DNA of 64,000 nt, taken from Streptomyces sp. ALI-76-A. Its GTDB lineage: Bacteria; Actinomycetota; Actinomycetes; Streptomycetales; Streptomycetaceae. Under the pieces are notes generated by a model, which searched no databases, was not told the origin of the DNA, and saw only the letters and a program-made list of their open reading frames with translations. The stretch covers positions 5,642,001 to 5,706,000 of the forward strand of contig NZ_JASVWB010000002.1 of assembly GCF_030287445.1 (NCBI RefSeq), written 5' to 3'. The position numbers and the translations under genes were made by a program. The number at the start of each line of letters is the position of its first letter. Position 1 is the first letter of the stretch. Of this stretch, positions 53,197 to 63,226 are shown piece by piece.

Positions 53197-53304
53197 CCCG
53201 CGGCCCCTGCCCATTCCCGTCACCGTCCCAGTCCGTCCGGCGTCTGAGGACAGGGCGTTCGGGGGCGGAGCCCCCGAGTGACGGGAACGGGCAGGGGCCG
53301 CGGG
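53197..53304. repeat. 27-bp inverted repeat with nested hairpin between the two fumarase genes
   Basis: Left arm 53197-53223 and right arm 53278-53304 are complementary at 26 of 27 positions. The 54-base loop contains the nested hairpin TCGGGGGC-GGA-GCCCCCGA (53259-53277-side), a motif repeated widely in Streptomyces intergenic DNA. The right arm runs into the duplicated fumarase 3' end. Confidence 0.85.
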
Positions 53305-53423
53305 GTGACGACCTAACCCAGCCCAGGCCCCCGCACCGGGATCGACGTGAACGTCGGCGCCGGCGCGGGGGTGACGACCTAACCCAGTCCAGGCCCCCGT
53401 ACCGGGATCGACGTGAAGGTCGG
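53302..53423. repeat. Direct duplication of the 3' end of the class I fumarase gene
   Basis: Bases 53302-53357 repeat at 53368-53423 with 3 mismatches in 56. The right copy is the true gene end; the left copy would code the same final residues [14 protein letters not shown] and stop. All three differences are silent third-position changes. Confidence 0.92.
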
Positions 53424-55049
53424 CTGAGAGAGTTGCTGCGGGCTGAAGAAGTCGTTGCCCTTGTCGTCGACCACGACGAACGCCGGGAAGTCCTCGACCT
53501 CGATCCGCCAGACGGCCTCCATGCCGAGCTCCTCGTACTCGACGACCTCGACCTTCTTGATGCAGTCCTGGGCGAGCCGGGCCGCCGGCCCCCCGATCGA
53601 GCCGAGGTAGAAGCCGCCGTGCGACGCGCACGCGTCCGTGACCTGCTTGCTGCGGTTGCCCTTGGCCAGCATCACCTTGGAGCCGCCGGCGGCCTGGAAC
53701 TGCTCGACGTACGAGTCCATGCGCCCGGCGGTCGTCGGACCGAAGGAGCCGGACGCGTAGCCCTCGGGCGTCTTCGCCGGACCCGCGTAGTACACCGGGT
53801 GGTCCTTCAGGTACTGCGGCATCTCCTCGCCCGCGTCCAGCCGCTCCTTGATCTTGGCGTGCGCGATGTCACGGGCCACGACCAGCGGGCCGTTCAGCGA
53901 GAGCCGGGTCTTCACCGGGTGCTTGGTCAGCTCGGCGAGGATGTCGTCCATCGGCTGGTTCAGGTCGATCCTGACGACGTCACCGGCCTCGTCGAGGTGC
54001 TCGTCCGTCGTCTCCGGGAGGAACCGCGCCGGGTCGGTCTCCAGCTGCTCCAGGAAGACGCCCTCGGCGGTGATCTTCGCGACGGCCTGGCGGTCGGCGG
54101 AGCAGGACACGGCGATGGCGACCGGGCAGGACGCGCCGTGCCGGGGCAGGCGTACCACCCGCACGTCGTGGCAGAAGTACTTGCCGCCGAACTGCGCGCC
54201 GATGCCGATCCTCTGCGTCAGCTCGAAGACCTTCTCCTCCAGCTCCTTGTCCCGGAAGCCGTGGCCGAGCGGCGAGCCCTCGGCCGGGATCTCGTCCAGG
54301 TAGTGCGCGGAGGCGTACTTGGCGGTCTTCAGCGCGTACTCGGCGCTGGTACCGCCCACGACGATCGCCAGGTGGTACGGCGGGCAGGCGGCCGTACCGA
54401 GCGACCGGATCTTCTCCTCCAGGAACCTCATCATGGAGGCCTCGTTCAGGACGGCCTTCGTCTCCTGGTAGAGGAACGACTTGTTGGCGGAGCCGCCGCC
54501 CTTCGCCATGAACAGGAACTTGTAGGCGCCGCCGTCGGTCGCGTACAGCTCGATCTGCGCGGGCAGGTTGGAGCCGGTGTTCTTCTCCTCCCACATGGTG
54601 AGCGGAGCCATCTGCGAGTAGCGCAGGTTCAGGTTCTTGTACGCGTCGTGGATGCCCCGGGACAGGGCCTCCTCGTCGCCGCCCTCGGTGAGCACGTTCT
54701 GGCCGCGCTTGCCCATCACGATCGCCGTGCCGGTGTCCTGGCACATCGGCAGGACGCCGGCCGCCGCGATGTTCGCGTTCTTCAGGAGGTCGAGGGCGAC
54801 GAACTTGTCGTTGCCCGACGCCTCCGGGTCGTCGATGATGCGGCGCAGCTGGGCGAGGTGGGCCGGGCGCAGATAGTGCTGGATGTCGTGGATGGCCTCC
54901 TCGGCGAGCGCGCGCAGCGCCTGCGGCTCCACCTTGAGGAAGGTCCGCCCGTCGGCCTCGAAGGTGGAGACACCCTCGGAGGTCACCAGCCGGTACGGGG
55001 TGGTGTCCTCTCCCATGGGGAGCAGATCGGTGTACGCGAACTCAGGCAT
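53379..55049 (-). CDS. Fumarate hydratase, class I (iron-sulfur)
   Basis: A 556-residue [4Fe-4S] fumarase. Cluster-ligand cysteines are visible in [18 protein letters not shown] and [11 protein letters not shown]; the C-terminal beta domain holds [15 protein letters not shown] and [12 protein letters not shown]. It makes malate from fumarate but is oxygen-sensitive, so the neighbouring class II enzyme may cover iron limitation or oxidative stress. ATG 55049 has GAGGA at a good distance; ATG 55058 is an alternative with too short a spacer. The gene's last 56 bases are duplicated just downstream. Confidence 0.95.
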   Translation of the reverse strand: MPEFAYTDLLPMGEDTTPYRLVTSEGVSTFEADGRTFLKVEPQALRALAEEAIHDIQHYLRPAHLAQLRRIIDDPEASGNDKFVALDLLKNANIAAAGVLPMCQDTGTAIVMGKRGQNVLTEGGDEEALSRGIHDAYKNLNLRYSQMAPLTMWEEKNTGSNLPAQIELYATDGGAYKFLFMAKGGGSANKSFLYQETKAVLNEASMMRFLEEKIRSLGTAACPPYHLAIVVGGTSAEYALKTAKYASAHYLDEIPAEGSPLGHGFRDKELEEKVFELTQRIGIGAQFGGKYFCHDVRVVRLPRHGASCPVAIAVSCSADRQAVAKITAEGVFLEQLETDPARFLPETTDEHLDEAGDVVRIDLNQPMDDILAELTKHPVKTRLSLNGPLVVARDIAHAKIKERLDAGEEMPQYLKDHPVYYAGPAKTPEGYASGSFGPTTAGRMDSYVEQFQAAGGSKVMLAKGNRSKQVTDACASHGGFYLGSIGGPAARLAQDCIKKVEVVEYEELGMEAVWRIEVEDFPAFVVVDDKGNDFFSPQQLSQPTFTSIPVRGPGLG

Positions 55050-55203
55050 GTCGCCCATTCCTCACTCGACAGACAGCGGCTGGCCTCCGTTGGCAGCGTC
55101 CACCAGCGTAGAACCTGCCGCGGACGACGCCGTTGTGAGGTAGTCCTCAGTCGACCGTCCACAGGTCTGGTCGCGATCTATCGCGTTTCGGTAGGCTGCT
55201 GCC

Positions 55204-55905
55204 GTGGACCTTCAGAAGCACACCGAAACGCAGGACCGGGGGACCCCGCGCGCGGGGGACCTGCGCGCCTCGGATGCCGAGCGCGACCGTGTCGCCGACA
55301 TGCTGCGGGAGGCCCTCGCCGAGGGCCGCCTGACCGCCGACGAGCACGCGGAACGCGTGGAGGGGGTGCTGAGGGCCAAGACGGCGGGCGAGCTGGAGGT
55401 CTTCATCCGTGACCTGCCGGCCGCGCACCGGCTCCGCGCCGCCCCCGGCGGCACCCCGGCCCCCAACCGCCCCACCGACGCGCTCCCGCACGAGGCGGAC
55501 GACACCGCGGTCGCGGTCTTCAGCAGCGCCGTCCGCAGGGGCCGCTGGCGCGCGGGCCGCCGGATCCACGCGTACGCCGTCTTCGGCAGCGTCGAGATCG
55601 ACCTGAGCGAGGCGATCTTCGAGTACCAGCAGGTCGTGATCAAGGCGGTCTCGGTCTTCGGCAGCGTCGAGGTCCGGGTCCCGCAGAACGTCTCGCTGCG
55701 CGGCACCGGCGGCGGAGTCCTCGGCAGCTTCGAGGTGGACACCCTCGACGCGGAGGACCCGGACGCCCCCGTCGTCTACGTGGACGGCTGGGCGGTGCTG
55801 GGCACCATCGAGGGCCGGCCCAAGCGCGGCAAGCTCGTCGCGGACATCATCGACCGGGTGCAGCGCAAGGTCGACAGGAGTTTGCGCAAGCACCTGGACC
55901 GTTGA
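55204..55905 (+). CDS. DUF1707 protein with LiaF-like C-terminal domain
   Basis: A 233-residue soluble protein. Residues about 18-75 are the DUF1707 SHOCT-like domain (DLRASDAERDRVADMLREALAEGRL, EHAERVE). The C-terminal half (about 115-215) resembles the cell-wall-active antibiotics response domain, a beta-helix of AVFGSVEID and SVFGSVEVRV repeats. No membrane segment is seen. Such proteins are common in actinobacteria, with no firm function. GTG 55204, divergent from the class I fumarase. Confidence 0.88.
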   Translation: MDLQKHTETQDRGTPRAGDLRASDAERDRVADMLREALAEGRLTADEHAERVEGVLRAKTAGELEVFIRDLPAAHRLRAAPGGTPAPNRPTDALPHEADDTAVAVFSSAVRRGRWRAGRRIHAYAVFGSVEIDLSEAIFEYQQVVIKAVSVFGSVEVRVPQNVSLRGTGGGVLGSFEVDTLDAEDPDAPVVYVDGWAVLGTIEGRPKRGKLVADIIDRVQRKVDRSLRKHLDR

Positions 55906-56079
55906 CGTCTGTGAATTCCTTCGCCGGGGAAGCGGGGGAGGGCGCCCGGGGCGGTCGCACATCGGCGCACGGAAGACCCCGGGATCCAGCGGTTCGGAAC
56001 TCAGTGCATAGGCGCGCGTACAGCGGGTAGGCCTTGCTGCATCGTCTCTCGCTCGCGAAGCCGTCGTCAGGAGTAGACC

Positions 56080-56457
56080 GTGCTGCAACCGCCGCATTCG
56101 TCCCTGCAGGTAGCTGCCGTTCCGGCCCAGCGGGTGCCAGTGCGGGACAGGGACCAAGACGCACCCTGGCACACCGAGGCGGTGTGCCGGCGCGACGAGG
56201 CCGGCCTGTTCTTCGCCCCGTCCAAGGAACCCACCGCCGCCCGCCTCTCCCGCGAGGAGGCCGCGAAGCGAGTCTGCGCGCGCTGCCCGGTCATGGTCGA
56301 GTGTCGTGAGCACGCACTGCTGCAACCGGAGCCCTACGGCGTCTGGGGCGGCCTGACCGCCGCCGAGCGCCGTGTGGTCCTGGCGAGGCGCCGCCGCCGC
56401 GACCTGGAACTGAAGAAGGCGGCCCGCTCGGCCGACCACATCGCGGCAGCGGGCTGA
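56080..56457 (+). CDS. wblI: WhiB-like iron-sulfur regulator WblI
   Basis: A 125-residue Wbl protein. Four cysteines for a [4Fe-4S] cluster: C36 (AVCRRDE), C66 and C69 (RVCARC) and C75 (VECREHA). The turn GVWGGL at 87-92 binds the sigma factor, and a basic tail (RRVVLARRRRRDLELKK) binds DNA. Wbl proteins act through the principal sigma factor in differentiation or redox response. The name rests on synteny with the S. coelicolor wblI next to glpX, recalled from memory. GTG 56080 follows a CAGGAG site. A strong terminator follows. Confidence 0.9.
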   Translation: MLQPPHSSLQVAAVPAQRVPVRDRDQDAPWHTEAVCRRDEAGLFFAPSKEPTAARLSREEAAKRVCARCPVMVECREHALLQPEPYGVWGGLTAAERRVVLARRRRRDLELKKAARSADHIAAAG

Positions 56458-56477
56458 GCCGGCCCTCCCGCGCACAC

Positions 56478-56517
56478 CGAAGGGGCCGCCCCCACCGCAC
56501 TGGGGGCGGCCCCTTCG
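56478..56517. terminator. 16-bp perfect hairpin between wblI and glpX
   Basis: CGAAGGGGCCGCCCCC (56478-56493) pairs perfectly with 56502-56517 around an 8-base loop. The genes converge, so it serves both. Confidence 0.92.
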
Positions 56518-56573
56518 ATGCCGGGCGAACCGATTCTCCGGGGGAGCGGAGGTCCTCCGCCCTCCCCGCGGGG

Positions 56574-57608
56574 CTACTTCGCCCGGTCGAAGTCGATCGC
56601 GCTGTAGGCCCGCAGCTTGCTGAGCCGGTGCTCCGAGTCGATCCGCCGCACCGTGCCCGACTTCGACCGCATCACGATGGAGTCGGTGGTCGCGGTCTCC
56701 GACCGGTACCGCACGCCCCGCAGCAGCTCGCCGTCGGTGATGCCGGTCGCGACGAAGAACACGTTCTCCCCGGACACCAGGTCGTCGGTCATCAGCACCC
56801 GGTCCAGGTCGTGCCCGGCGTCGATCGCCCGCTGCCGCTCCTCGTCGTCCTTCGGCCACAGCTTGCCCTGGATGGTGCCGCCCAGACACTTCACGGCGCA
56901 GGCCGAGATGATGCCCTCGGGCGTGCCGCCGATGCCGAGCAGCAGGTCGACGCCGGTGCCCTCGCGCAGCGCCAGGATGGAGCCGGCCACGTCCCCGTCG
57001 GAGATCAGCCGGATGCGCGCGCCGGTCTGCCGGACCTCCTCGATCAGGCCCTCGTGCCGCGGCCGGTCCAGGATGACGACGGTGACGTCCTCGGGCGTGA
57101 CCCGCTTGGCCTTGGCCACCCGGCGGATGTTCACGGACACGGGCGCGTTGATGTCGACGAAGTCGGCGGCTTCGGGCCCGGTGACCAGCTTGTCCATGTA
57201 GAAGACGGCGGACGGGTCGAACATCGACCCCCGGTCGGCGGCGGCCAGCACGGCGATCGCGTTGGTCATGCCCTTGGCGGTCAGCGTGGTGCCGTCGATC
57301 GGGTCGACGGCGATGTCGCACTCGGGCCCGGTCCCGTCGCCGACTCGCTCCCCGTTGAAGAGCATCGGGGCCTCGTCCTTCTCGCCCTCGCCGATGACGA
57401 CCACGCCGTTCATCGAGACGGTGGAGACGAGGGTGCGCATGGCGCGCACCGCGGCACCGTCGGCGCCGTTCTTGTCGCCGCGCCCGACCCAGCGGCCCGC
57501 GGCCATCGCCGCGGCTTCGGTCACCCGCACGAGCTCCAGGGCGAGGTTGCGGTCGGGGGCCTCGGAGGGGACTTCGAGTTCGGAAGGCAGATGATGATGC
57601 TCGGTCAT
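56574..57608 (-). CDS. glpX: Class II fructose-1,6-bisphosphatase
   Basis: A 344-residue GlpX-type enzyme for gluconeogenesis, the main FBPase of actinobacteria. Metal-binding motifs are [10 protein letters not shown] and [12 protein letters not shown]; later blocks [10 protein letters not shown] and [20 protein letters not shown] are intact. ATG 57608 ([12 protein letters not shown]) is the natural start; the frame upstream is antisense to the next gene's promoter. Its strand is opposite to both neighbours. It completes a carbon-metabolism group with the two fumarases. Confidence 0.95.
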   Translation of the reverse strand: MTEHHHLPSELEVPSEAPDRNLALELVRVTEAAAMAAGRWVGRGDKNGADGAAVRAMRTLVSTVSMNGVVVIGEGEKDEAPMLFNGERVGDGTGPECDIAVDPIDGTTLTAKGMTNAIAVLAAADRGSMFDPSAVFYMDKLVTGPEAADFVDINAPVSVNIRRVAKAKRVTPEDVTVVILDRPRHEGLIEEVRQTGARIRLISDGDVAGSILALREGTGVDLLLGIGGTPEGIISACAVKCLGGTIQGKLWPKDDEERQRAIDAGHDLDRVLMTDDLVSGENVFFVATGITDGELLRGVRYRSETATTDSIVMRSKSGTVRRIDSEHRLSKLRAYSAIDFDRAK

Positions 57609-57733
57609 CGGAGCGCACCTTTCTGATACGACGACGGCCGGATGAGGGTGTGGGCCAGACTCTATCGTCAGGCGGTCAGAATGAGCAGGGGGGCCCACGG
57701 ATGAGCGGCCGGGGTACCTGCGACGATAGGGGT

Positions 57734-58255
57734 GTGGCAGGTTCGAACGGCAAGCAGAAGACGGTCCGGGACATGGCTCTGTCCCTGGGCCTGATCGGGA
57801 TCGCGGCGGCGGTCATGTACGTCTTCATCCCGCACGACGACTCCGCTCCGGAGGTCAGGCGTGTCGACTATCGCGTCGAACTCCTGACGGCCCGCCGGGC
57901 CGCGTCGTACCCGGTGGCGGCGCCCGAGGGCCTGCCCCAGGAATGGAAGGCGACCTCGGTCCGCTTCCAGGGGGACGACTTCGACCTCTGGCATCTGGGC
58001 TTCCACGCCCCCGACGGACAGTACGTGCAGATCCAGCAGTCCACTCAGAAGCCGTCGACCTTCATCGACGAGGCGAGCCAGGGCGGCGAGGCGACGCGGA
58101 CCACCCAGCGGATCGACGGGCGGACCTGGACGCGCTACACCGGCGGCCGCTACGACGCCCTGGTGCACACGGAGCGGGGCGCGACGACGGTGGTCGCGGG
58201 CACCGGCTCGTTCGCGCAGCTCACGGAGATGACCGAGGCGCTGCGGACGGAGTGA
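57734..58255 (+). CDS. DUF4245 membrane-anchored protein
   Basis: A 173-residue protein with a short cytosolic start ([14 protein letters not shown]), one membrane helix (about 16-35) and an external DUF4245 domain with [25 protein letters not shown] and the closing [13 protein letters not shown]. The function is not known. GTG 57734 follows GATAGGGG; ATG 57701 or 57650 are longer options. Small divergent promoter shared with glpX. Confidence 0.85.
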   Translation: MAGSNGKQKTVRDMALSLGLIGIAAAVMYVFIPHDDSAPEVRRVDYRVELLTARRAASYPVAAPEGLPQEWKATSVRFQGDDFDLWHLGFHAPDGQYVQIQQSTQKPSTFIDEASQGGEATRTTQRIDGRTWTRYTGGRYDALVHTERGATTVVAGTGSFAQLTEMTEALRTE

Positions 58256-58273
58256 GCGGGACAGCGGCACGCG

Positions 58274-58309
58274 AGGAAGGCCCCCGGCGTCGACGCCGGG
58301 GGCCTTCCT
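58274..58309. terminator. 16-bp perfect hairpin between DUF4245 and nitroreductase genes
   Basis: AGGAAGGCCCCCGGCG (58274-58289), loop TCGA, then the perfect complement (58294-58309). The genes converge. Confidence 0.92.
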
Positions 58310-58326
58310 CATGCGGTGCTGAGTCC

Positions 58327-58369
58327 TGGGACTCGGTCCCGTGGGGCTCGGTCCGTGGGACTCGTTCCG
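58327..58369. repeat. Imperfect tandem repeats of about 14 bp
   Basis: TGGGACTCGGTCCCG, TGGGGCTCGGTCCG and TGGGACTCGTTCCG follow one another, with a fainter fourth unit (CAGGGCTCAGACC) running to the nitroreductase stop. Confidence 0.75.
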
Positions 58370-58375
58370 CAGGGC

Positions 58376-58966
58376 TCAGACCGTGGTGACGACGTCCTCG
58401 TACGCCCGGCGCGGGGAGCGCGGGTACCAGGCGTCCGCGCCCGGCTTGCCGATGTTGACGACCATCAGCGGGGTGTGGTCGTCGTCCAGGAACTCCTTGC
58501 GGACGCCTTCGAAGTCGAAGCCGGTCATCGGTCCGGCGGCCAGCCCGGCGGCCCGGACGCCGACGATGAAGTACGCGGCCTGGAGCGCGGCGTTCAGCGC
58601 GGCGGCGCTCTCGCGGGCCGGGCGCTCGCCGAAGAACAGGTCCTTGGCCTGGGGGAAGCCCGGGAAGAGGGCCGGCAGCTCCTGGTGGAACTCGTTGTCC
58701 GCGGAGAGGATCGCGACCAGCGGAGCGGTGGCGGTCTTCGCCTGGTTGCCCTCGGCCATGTGCCGCACCAGGCGCTCGCGGGCCTCGGCGGAACGGACCA
58801 GGGTGATCCGCAGCGGGGTCTGGTTGAAGGCGGTCGGGCCGTACTTGACCAGGTCGTAGATCGCCTGCACCTGCTCGTCGGTCACCGGCTCGTCGGTGAA
58901 GGTGTTCGCGGTGCGGGCCTCGCGGAACAGGAGGTCCTGGGCGGCGGGGTCGAGGACGAGAGACAT
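58376..58966 (-). CDS. Nitroreductase family protein (malonic semialdehyde reductase-like)
   Basis: A 196-residue flavin enzyme of the RutE/HadB-like nitroreductase branch. Typical text: LFREARTANTFTDEPVTDEQV, KYGPTAFNQTPLRI, and GPMTGFDFEGVRKEFL. It probably uses FMN and NAD(P)H; the RutE relatives reduce malonic semialdehyde, but no rut genes are here, so the role is uncertain. ATG 58966 is chosen over the longer frame because of the typical N-terminus MSLVLDPAAQDLLF. Confidence 0.9.
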   Translation of the reverse strand: MSLVLDPAAQDLLFREARTANTFTDEPVTDEQVQAIYDLVKYGPTAFNQTPLRITLVRSAEARERLVRHMAEGNQAKTATAPLVAILSADNEFHQELPALFPGFPQAKDLFFGERPARESAAALNAALQAAYFIVGVRAAGLAAGPMTGFDFEGVRKEFLDDDHTPLMVVNIGKPGADAWYPRSPRRAYEDVVTTV

Positions 58967-59105
58967 GCGGGAACCTTCTCGGGACGTACGGCGGATCCGG
59001 GGGAGCCCGGACAGGCTGACGGCCCCGACGGTACGCGAATGAAGTTCAACGTTCAACAAAACCCGGAACGTGGTGATCCACTTCACAGCCCGCGAGGGTC
59101 TGCCG

Positions 59106-59375
59106 CTACTCGATGTCCCCGCCGGTGTTCCCCGAGCCGGTGCCCCCGGTGCCGGTGTCCTCGCCCGGCCCCTGCTTCTCGGCCAGCGCCGCGTCCAGCC
59201 GTGCCCGGGCGCCCTCCAGCCAGCGCCGGCACACCTTGGCCAGCTCCTCGCCGCGCTCCCACAGGGCGAGAGACTCCTCCAGCGTCGTACCGCCCGCCTC
59301 CAGCCGCCGCACGACGTCGATCAGCTCGTCCCGCGCCTGCTCGTACCCGAGCGCCTCATCCACCTTGCCGGTCAT
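59106..59375 (-). CDS. xseB: Exodeoxyribonuclease VII small subunit
   Basis: An 89-residue XseB with the family core [21 protein letters not shown] and [23 protein letters not shown], followed by a disordered Gly/Thr tail. Several small subunits coat one XseA in the enzyme that degrades single-stranded DNA. It starts 9 bases after xseA, in one operon. Confidence 0.94.
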   Translation of the reverse strand: MTGKVDEALGYEQARDELIDVVRRLEAGGTTLEESLALWERGEELAKVCRRWLEGARARLDAALAEKQGPGEDTGTGGTGSGNTGGDIE

Positions 59376-59384
59376 CCGCCCACC

Positions 59385-60593
59385 CTATGCATCGACTCGC
59401 ACCACGAACTCACCCTCGGCGACCCGCGCCCGCAGGACCTCGTCCCCCGTGACCTCTCCCGGATCGCGGACGACATGCCCGTCCGCCTTCTGCAGCACGG
59501 CGTACCCCCGCATCAGGGTCGCGGCGGGGGAGAGGCCCACCACGCGCGCGTGCGTGTGCGTCAGCTCCGAGTCGGCGCGGTCGAGGAGATGACCCAGGGT
59601 GCGCCTGCCCCGGTCGAGGAAGGCGGCGACCTGATCGGCCCGCTCGTCGATCATCCGGTGCGGATCCTCTATCGACGGCCGGGCGAGCGCATGCGCCAGC
59701 CCCCGCTCCTCCCGCTCGATGAACGCCTCGACGCACCGCCGCGCGCGGTCGCGCAGCAGCCGCACCCGCTCGAACTCCTCGCCCACGTCCGGTACGACCT
59801 TCTTGGCTGCGTCGGTCGGGGTGGAGGCGCGCACGTCGGCGACGTGGTCCAGGAGCGGGTTGTCCGGCTCGTGCCCGATCGCGGAGACGACCGGTGTCCG
59901 GCATTCCGCGACGGTCCGGACGAGCTGCTCGTCGGAGAAGGGCAGCAGGTCCTCCACGCTGCCGCCCCCGCGGGCCACGACGATGACGTCCACGCCGTCG
60001 AGCGCGTCGAGCTCCTTCACCGCCTGCACGACCTGCGGTACCGCGTGCACGCCCTGCACGGCGACGTTGCGCACCTCGAAGCGGACGGCCGGCCAGCGGT
60101 GCCGGGCGTTCTCCAGCACGTCCCGCTCGGCGGCCGAGGCGCGCCCGCAGACGAGCCCGACGAGCTGGGGCAGGAAGGGCAGCGGCTTCTTCCGCTCCGG
60201 CGCGAACAGCCCCTCCGCGGCGAGGGACTTCTTCAGCTGCTCCAGCCGGGCCAGCAGCTCCCCCACCCCCACGGGTCTCATCTCGGCGGCCCGCAACGAC
60301 AGTTGCCCCCGCGGCGCGTACCACTCCGGCTTCGCCAGGACGACGACCCGGGCGCCCTCGCTCACCACATCGGCCACGGCGTCGAACACCTGGCGATAAC
60401 AGGTGACGCTCACGGAGACGTCGTACGACGGATCGCGCAGCGTCAGGAACACCACCCCCGCGCCGGGCCGCCGCGACAACTGGGTGATCTGCCCCTCGAC
60501 CCACACGGCGCCGAGCCGGTCGATCCACCCGCCGATGAGCCGCGAGATCTCCCCGACGGGCAGCGGGGTCTCCGCGGACGTGTTGACAGCCAT
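59385..60593 (-). CDS. xseA: Exodeoxyribonuclease VII large subunit
   Basis: A 402-residue XseA. The OB-fold N-terminus ([24 protein letters not shown]) is followed by the catalytic domain with [41 protein letters not shown] and [14 protein letters not shown], and by the coiled-coil region that binds XseB. Start ATG 60593 ([13 protein letters not shown]). It is divergent from ispH across 146 bases. Confidence 0.95.
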   Translation of the reverse strand: MAVNTSAETPLPVGEISRLIGGWIDRLGAVWVEGQITQLSRRPGAGVVFLTLRDPSYDVSVSVTCYRQVFDAVADVVSEGARVVVLAKPEWYAPRGQLSLRAAEMRPVGVGELLARLEQLKKSLAAEGLFAPERKKPLPFLPQLVGLVCGRASAAERDVLENARHRWPAVRFEVRNVAVQGVHAVPQVVQAVKELDALDGVDVIVVARGGGSVEDLLPFSDEQLVRTVAECRTPVVSAIGHEPDNPLLDHVADVRASTPTDAAKKVVPDVGEEFERVRLLRDRARRCVEAFIEREERGLAHALARPSIEDPHRMIDERADQVAAFLDRGRRTLGHLLDRADSELTHTHARVVGLSPAATLMRGYAVLQKADGHVVRDPGEVTGDEVLRARVAEGEFVVRVDA

Positions 60594-60739
60594 GCGGCGA
60601 GGGTAACGGCCCGGTCCGACAACGCCCCGCCCCGTGCCGCTCACCGCAGCCCCCCGCCGACCCCGGCACGCGCACCTCCCCGCCGGCCCGACACGCGCGT
60701 GATCTTCGGCCCGCGGTACGCGGCCTTACGATGGACGGC

Positions 60740-61765
60740 ATGACTGCTTCGCCTGGCCGCCGTGTCCTGCTCGCCGCCCCCCGTGGCTACTGCGCGGGTG
60801 TGGACCGCGCCGTGATCGCCGTCGAGAAAGCCCTGGAGCAGTACGGCGCTCCGGTGTACGTCCGGCACGAGATCGTCCACAACAAGTACGTCGTGCAGAC
60901 CCTGGAGCGGAAGGGCGCCGTCTTCGTCGAGCAGACCGACGAGGTGCCCCCGGGCAACATCGTCATGTTCTCGGCCCACGGTGTCGCACCGACCGTCCAC
61001 GACGAGGCCAGGCAGGGCCGCCTCGCCACCATCGACGCGACCTGCCCCCTGGTCACCAAGGTCCACAAGGAAGCCGTCCGGTTCGCGGGCGAGGACTACG
61101 ACATCCTGCTGATCGGCCACGAGGGCCACGAGGAGGTCATCGGAACCTCCGGCGAGGCCCCCGACCACATCACCCTCGTGGACGGCCCCGAGGACGTCGC
61201 CAAGGTCGAGGTCCGCGACCCCTCCAAGGTCGTCTGGCTCTCCCAGACCACGCTGTCCGTCGACGAGACCATGGAGACCGTCGACGCGCTGAAGGAGAAG
61301 TTCCCGCAGCTCATCTCCCCGCCCAGCGACGACATCTGCTACGCCACGCAGAACCGTCAGCTCGCGGTGAAGCAGATGGGCGCCGAGGCCGAGCTGGTGA
61401 TCGTCGTCGGCTCCCGCAACTCCTCCAACTCCAAGCGGCTGGTCGAGGTCGCCAAGCTCGCCGGGTCCCGCGAGGCCTACCTCGTGGACTTCGCGAGCGA
61501 GATCGACGAGGCCTGGCTGGAGGGAGTCACCACGGTGGGCGTCACCTCCGGCGCCTCCGTTCCGGAGGTCCTGGTCGAGGAGGTCCTGGAGTGGCTATCG
61601 CAGCGCGGCTTCGCGGACGTCGAACTGGTCAAGGCGGCCGAGGAGTCCATCACCTTCTCGCTGCCCAAGGAGCTGCGCCGCGACCTGCGCGAGGAGGCGG
61701 CGGCGCTCATGGCCGAGCGTGGCGGCTCCGCCGCGGGCGCCGTCGGGGGTACCTCGGTCGAGTGA
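60740..61765 (+). CDS. ispH: 4-hydroxy-3-methylbut-2-enyl diphosphate reductase
   Basis: A 341-residue [4Fe-4S] enzyme for the last step of the MEP isoprenoid pathway, making IPP and DMAPP. Cluster cysteines are in [21 protein letters not shown] and [11 protein letters not shown]; substrate-binding His residues are in HEIVHNKY and GHEGHEEV, with SRNSSNS. ATG 60740 is preferred ([18 protein letters not shown]); ATG 60731 is an alternative. It feeds precursors to uppS, also in this window. Confidence 0.96.
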   Translation: MTASPGRRVLLAAPRGYCAGVDRAVIAVEKALEQYGAPVYVRHEIVHNKYVVQTLERKGAVFVEQTDEVPPGNIVMFSAHGVAPTVHDEARQGRLATIDATCPLVTKVHKEAVRFAGEDYDILLIGHEGHEEVIGTSGEAPDHITLVDGPEDVAKVEVRDPSKVVWLSQTTLSVDETMETVDALKEKFPQLISPPSDDICYATQNRQLAVKQMGAEAELVIVVGSRNSSNSKRLVEVAKLAGSREAYLVDFASEIDEAWLEGVTTVGVTSGASVPEVLVEEVLEWLSQRGFADVELVKAAEESITFSLPKELRRDLREEAAALMAERGGSAAGAVGGTSVE

Positions 61766-61794
61766 CTGTCAGTCGTTCGTCGTAACGTAAAGCC

Positions 61795-62541
61795 ATGCAG
61801 ATCTTCGGCGTGGACATCGGCGGATCCGGAATCAAGGGCGCCCCTGTGGACCTGGACAGGGGCGATCTATCCCAGGAGCGCTTCAAGGTGCTGACCCCGC
61901 ATCCGGCGACGCCCGACGGGGTGGCGGACGGCGTGCGGCAGGTCGTCGAGCACTACGGCTGGACGGGACCCGTCGGCCTCACCTTTCCCGGCGTGGTCAC
62001 CGGCGGATCCCACATCCGTACGGCGGCCAACGTCGACAAGAGCTGGATCGACACGGACGCGCGCGCGTTGTTCAGCGACCGCCTGGGCGGCCTGCCGGTG
62101 ACGGTGGTCAACGACGCGGACGCCGCGGGCGTCGCCGAGATGAGCTTCGGCGCGGGGCGGGGCCGCCAGGGCACGGTCGTCCTGCTCACCTTCGGTACGG
62201 GCATCGGCAGCGCCCTGTTCGTGGAGGGCGCCCTCGTGCCCAACACCGAGCTGGGCCACCTGGAGCTGCACGGCCATGACGCGGAGAAGCGGGCGTCCAG
62301 CAAGGCCAGGGAGGACGAGGACCTGACGTGGGAGCACTGGGCGCACCGCGTCCAGAAGTACCTCGCCCATGTCGAGATGCTCTTCTCGCCCGAGCTGTTC
62401 ATCATCGGCGGCGGCGTCAGCCGCAAGTCGGAGAAGTTCCTGCACTTCATCGAGGGCATCAAGGCGGAGATCGTCCCGGCGCAGCTACAGAACAACGCGG
62501 GGATCGTCGGGGCGGCGATGCGGGCGGCGAAGGAGGCCTAG
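61795..62541 (+). CDS. ppgK: Polyphosphate glucokinase
   Basis: A 248-residue ROK-family glucokinase that uses polyphosphate (and often ATP). Motifs: phosphate-1 [13 protein letters not shown], catalytic Asp in [11 protein letters not shown], phosphate-2 [13 protein letters not shown], and the polyphosphate-glucokinase text [17 protein letters not shown] with the basic patch [11 protein letters not shown]. It starts 29 bases after ispH on the same strand. A hairpin follows. Confidence 0.95.
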   Translation: MQIFGVDIGGSGIKGAPVDLDRGDLSQERFKVLTPHPATPDGVADGVRQVVEHYGWTGPVGLTFPGVVTGGSHIRTAANVDKSWIDTDARALFSDRLGGLPVTVVNDADAAGVAEMSFGAGRGRQGTVVLLTFGTGIGSALFVEGALVPNTELGHLELHGHDAEKRASSKAREDEDLTWEHWAHRVQKYLAHVEMLFSPELFIIGGGVSRKSEKFLHFIEGIKAEIVPAQLQNNAGIVGAAMRAAKEA

Positions 62542-62554
62542 CCAGGTCTCGTCG

Positions 62555-62580
62555 GGGGCACCCCTTTTCCGGGGTGCCCC
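62555..62580. terminator. 10-bp hairpin after ppgK
   Basis: GGGGCACCCC (62555-62564), loop TTTTCC, then GGGGTGCCCC (62571-62580), 14 bases past the stop and before the convergent DUF6542 gene. Confidence 0.85.
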
Positions 62581-62620
62581 GCCATGGAGGGCGTTCAGGG
62601 CGAAAGCGGCCGGCCGGGGT

Positions 62621-63226
62621 TCACGCGGGCGGGTGGTTCCTGGCGGCCCGGCGGCTCATCAGGCTGATCTTGCGGACGGTCGCGATGAGGCCGGCGACCA
62701 GGGTTCCCCCGTAGAGCCATCCGGCCTGCGTCGCCAGGGCGGTGAACAGGCCCATCAGCCGGCCGCCGAGACCGCCGCCGCTGTCGGCCACCGGCAGCAG
62801 CCCCACGGCGAAGGCGATCGGTACCACGACCGGCGCGGTCACCAGGTCGCCCCGCCGGATCCAGAGGGCGGTCAGCGCGCACACGGGGAGGAACAGCACG
62901 CCGTACACCGTCAGTGACGACCCGAACAGCAGCTCGTCGACGCAGCCGAGCAGGAACATCAGCGTCCCGCAGAACAGCCCGCCGCCGAGCCCGGTGAGCC
63001 GGGGGTTGGGCAGCCGCCGCACGGCCTGGACCGGCGGCGGCGCGGACGGCCGTGCCGTCGCGGGACGGCGCGGCAGACCACCGCCCTTGCCCGAGCGGGC
63101 GGGTGTACCGGTTCTGCCGGGCCGCGCCGGGCGGCCGTTCGCACCCCGGGCCGCCTGCGGGGGCAGGGGCGGGGTCGTGCCGCGTCGCGTTCCGTTCGGC
63201 CGGGGTCGCGTCCTGTGTTGCTCCAC
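62621..63226 (-). CDS. DUF6542 membrane protein
   Basis: A 201-residue membrane protein. The first 75 residues are a basic Pro/Arg/Gly tail. Four hydrophobic segments follow at about 82-170 (GLGGGLFCGTLMFLLGCVDEL, VYGVLFLPVCALTALWI, PVVVPIAFAVGLL, GWLYGGTLVAGLIATV), the pattern of the actinobacterial DUF6542 family. Function unknown. Genes of this family commonly lie between ppgK and ychF in streptomycetes. Divergent from ychF. Confidence 0.85.
   Translation of the reverse strand: MEQHRTRPRPNGTRRGTTPPLPPQAARGANGRPARPGRTGTPARSGKGGGLPRRPATARPSAPPPVQAVRRLPNPRLTGLGGGLFCGTLMFLLGCVDELLFGSSLTVYGVLFLPVCALTALWIRRGDLVTAPVVVPIAFAVGLLPVADSGGGLGGRLMGLFTALATQAGWLYGGTLVAGLIATVRKISLMSRRAARNHPPA

Noticed and set aside
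53182..53631. Upstream extension of fumC to 611 residues
   Set aside because: The extra frame crosses the inverted repeat and duplicated fumarase end and resembles no fumarase; ATG 53181 fits the family.
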